The translations under genes and the position numbers were made by a program. Under the pieces are notes generated by a model. The model was not told where the DNA came from. It made no database searches and saw only the letters and a list, made by a program, of their open reading frames with translations. 64,000 nucleotides of DNA from Rhodospirillaceae bacterium UBA6219 (lineage in GTDB: Bacteria > Pseudomonadota > Alphaproteobacteria > Rhodospirillales > Magnetospirillaceae): positions 7,467 to 71,466 of the forward strand of contig DISD01000012.1 in NCBI GenBank assembly GCA_002435715.1. Direction: 5' to 3'. Below, one piece after another: positions 62,382-64,000 of this stretch (position 1 is its first letter; each line of letters begins with the position of its first letter).

Positions 62382-62432
62382 GTCCCGTTCTCCGTCACCC
62401 TGGGAATCCCCTGGGGTGGCGGAGGGTCGGGA
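62382..62432 (+). promoter_or_regulatory. Long imperfect hairpin before leuC
   Basis: TCCCGTTCTCCGTCACCC (from 62382) pairs with GGGGTGGCGGAGGGTCGGGA (ending 62432), with small bulges. It is followed by CTTTGC, a weak T tract. It may be a terminator for the rplS operon or a leuC leader structure. Confidence 0.45.
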
Positions 62433-62504
62433 CTTTGCTATATCTGGCGCCAGGATCGCTAAATTAAGCGACCATGAAATCCTGATTTCGTTCGAGGAAG
62501 CCCA

Positions 62505-63908
62505 ATGTCCAAGCCGCGCACGTTGTTCGACAAGATCTGGGACGCCCATCTGGTGGACGTTCAAGACGACGGCACCTGCCTGATCTATATCGACCGTCAC
62601 ATGGTCCACGAGGTCACGTCGCCTCAGGCCTTCGAAGGTCTGCGCATGGCCGGCCGTCCGGTCCGCCATCCGGAACTGACCCTGGCGGTGGCCGACCACA
62701 ACGTGCCCACCACCGACCGGTCCAAGGGCATCGAGAACGAAGAAAGCCGCATCCAGGTGGAAACCCTGGAAAAGAACGCCAAGGACTTTGGCGTCGAATA
62801 TTACGCCATGGACGACATCCGCCAGGGCGTGGTGCACATCGTCGGCCCCGAACAGGGCTTCACCCTGCCGGGTGCCACCATCGTCTGCGGTGACAGCCAT
62901 ACCGCCACCCACGGCGCTTTCGGCGCTTTGGCCTTCGGTATCGGCACCTCGGAAGTCGAACATGTGCTGGCCACCCAGACCCTGGTGCAAAAGCCGGCCA
63001 AGAACATGCGCATCACCGTCAACGGCAAGCTGCCGGCCGGGGTGACCGCCAAGGACATCGTGCTGGCCATCTGCGGCAAGATCGGCACCGCCGGCGGCAC
63101 CGGCTATGTGGTCGAATTCGCCGGCGAAGCCATCCAGGCCCTGTCCATGGAAGGTCGCATGACGGTCTGCAACATGACCATCGAAGCCGGTGCGCGGGCC
63201 GGTCTGATCGCCCCCGACCAGACCACCTTCGATTACGTCGCCGGCAAGCCGCGTGCCCCTAAGGGTGCCGCTTTCGAAGCCGCCGTTTCCTATTGGAAGA
63301 CCCTGTTCACCGATGCCGACGCCAAGTTCGACGCCGAAGTGGTGCTGGACGCGTCGGAATTGGTGCCGCAGATCACCTGGGGCACCAGCCCTGAAGATGT
63401 GATCCCGATCACCGGTCTGGTCCCCAACCCGGCCGACATCGCCGACGAAGGCAAGCGCAAGGCCGTCGCCCGGTCGCTGGAATATATGGGCCTGACCGCC
63501 GGCCAGAAGGCCACCGACATCGCCGTCGACGTGGTGTTCATCGGGTCGTGCACCAACGGCCGCATCGAGGATTTCCGTGCCGCCGCTGAAATCTTCAAGG
63601 GTCGCAAGGTCGCCGCCAACGTCCAAGCGCTGATCGTGCCCGGTTCCGGTCTGGTCAAGGAACAGGCGGAAGCCGAAGGTCTGGACAAGATCTTCATCGA
63701 AGCCGGTGCCGAGTGGCGCGAACCCGGTTGCTCCATGTGTCTGGCCATGAACGCCGACCAGCTGAAGCCCGGCCAGCGTTCGGCGTCCACCTCGAACCGC
63801 AATTTCGAAGGCCGTCAAGGCCGCGGCGGTCGCACCCATCTGGTCAGCCCGGCCATGGCCGCCGCCGCTGCCGTCACCGGCAAGCTGACCGACGTGCGTT
63901 CGCTGTAA
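62505..63908 (+). CDS. leuC: 3-isopropylmalate dehydratase large subunit
   Basis: LeuC with LeuD isomerises isopropylmalate in leucine biosynthesis. The 467-residue aconitase-type protein begins MSKPRTLFDKIWDAHLVDV, with the substrate/cluster motifs CGDSHTATHGAFGALAFGIG, FIGSCTNGRIEDFRAAAE and ECGCS-like WREPGCSMCLAMN. The cluster cysteines are in GSCTNG and CSMC. GAGGAAG precedes the ATG. leuD follows after 13 bases. Confidence 0.97.
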   Translation: MSKPRTLFDKIWDAHLVDVQDDGTCLIYIDRHMVHEVTSPQAFEGLRMAGRPVRHPELTLAVADHNVPTTDRSKGIENEESRIQVETLEKNAKDFGVEYYAMDDIRQGVVHIVGPEQGFTLPGATIVCGDSHTATHGAFGALAFGIGTSEVEHVLATQTLVQKPAKNMRITVNGKLPAGVTAKDIVLAICGKIGTAGGTGYVVEFAGEAIQALSMEGRMTVCNMTIEAGARAGLIAPDQTTFDYVAGKPRAPKGAAFEAAVSYWKTLFTDADAKFDAEVVLDASELVPQITWGTSPEDVIPITGLVPNPADIADEGKRKAVARSLEYMGLTAGQKATDIAVDVVFIGSCTNGRIEDFRAAAEIFKGRKVAANVQALIVPGSGLVKEQAEAEGLDKIFIEAGAEWREPGCSMCLAMNADQLKPGQRSASTSNRNFEGRQGRGGRTHLVSPAMAAAAAVTGKLTDVRSL

Positions 63909-63921
63909 GGGGGATCGATCC

Positions 63922-64000
63922 ATGGATAAGTTTACCGTTCTGACCGGCGTCGCCGCGCCGTTGCCGATGATCAACATCGATACCGACATGATCATCCCCA
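63922..64000 (+). CDS. leuD: 3-isopropylmalate dehydratase small subunit (5' end only)
   Basis: The reading frame starts MDKFTVLTGVAAPLPMINID, the usual LeuD N-terminus, and runs off the right edge after 26 codons. AGGGGG precedes the ATG. Identity rests on the N-terminal similarity and on leuC directly upstream. Confidence 0.88.
   Translation, partial: MDKFTVLTGVAAPLPMINIDTDMIIP

Overview
The window is a dense, GC-rich (about 64 % by eye) bacterial chromosome segment with little intergenic DNA. The gene content and order point to an alphaproteobacterium, most likely of the Rhodospirillales and perhaps Magnetospirillum-like. The clues are a MucR/Ros regulator, a CarD regulator, the run miaB-phoH-ybeY-corC-lnt-HTH-metK-trmB, ornithine-lipid genes olsBA, a SAM-II riboswitch, and ffh-rpsP-rimM-trmD-rplS-leuC-leuD. 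The taxon is an inference. I see no insertion sequence, prophage, CRISPR array, tRNA or rRNA.

Layout. 1-4 kb: a DegP/HtrA protease (3' end outside the window), an Hpt/pseudo-receiver pair, a secreted protein, a TusA-like protein, MucR and Fur. 4-14 kb: olsBA, then a long operon with overlapping genes for tRNA thiomethylation (miaB), rRNA/ribosome maturation (phoH, ybeY), a CBS-domain membrane-associated protein (corC), lipoprotein acylation (lnt), an HTH regulator, SAM synthetase (metK, behind a SAM-II riboswitch) and trmB. 14-24 kb: single genes and pairs: TerC, TerB-like, ferredoxin, CarD, a degenerate metallophosphatase, HtpG, HPF, a LysR regulator, a VanX-type dipeptidase, tsaB-rimI and two very small proteins. 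24-32 kb: polA with a CHCC zinc-finger protein, facing an ABC ATPase, a lipoprotein hydrolase, two paralogous secreted proteins and a secreted Sel1-like protein.

31.7-40.2 kb is the most catabolic part. A flavin/2Fe-2S reductase and an R2-like di-iron protein without the tyrosyl-radical residue lie downstream of a livKHMGF ABC importer. A PaaX-family regulator is divergent from livK. Together they suggest regulated uptake and oxidation of an aromatic or similar carboxylate, but the substrate cannot be read from the sequence.

40-58.4 kb is the cell-envelope region: an alpha-2-macroglobulin with intact thioester overlapping penicillin-binding protein 1C; a glycosyltransferase, a membrane NDP-sugar dehydratase and a heparinase-like protein (capsule or exopolysaccharide); a methyltransferase, GmhB, a polyproline J-domain protein, a PAS-GGDEF-EAL protein and UDP-glucuronate decarboxylase. 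58.5-64 kb: ffh, rpsP, rimM, trmD and rplS (protein targeting and translation), then leuC and the start of leuD.

The observations most worth following are the R2-like di-iron protein with its own reductase beside liv/PaaX, proteins whose key catalytic or ligand residues are missing (receiver, phosphatase, GGDEF), small palindromic repeats that have entered coding sequence (corC, probably rimM) or lie as a paired-palindrome family between genes (about 17.7 and 62.3 kb), and the SAM-II element in front of metK.
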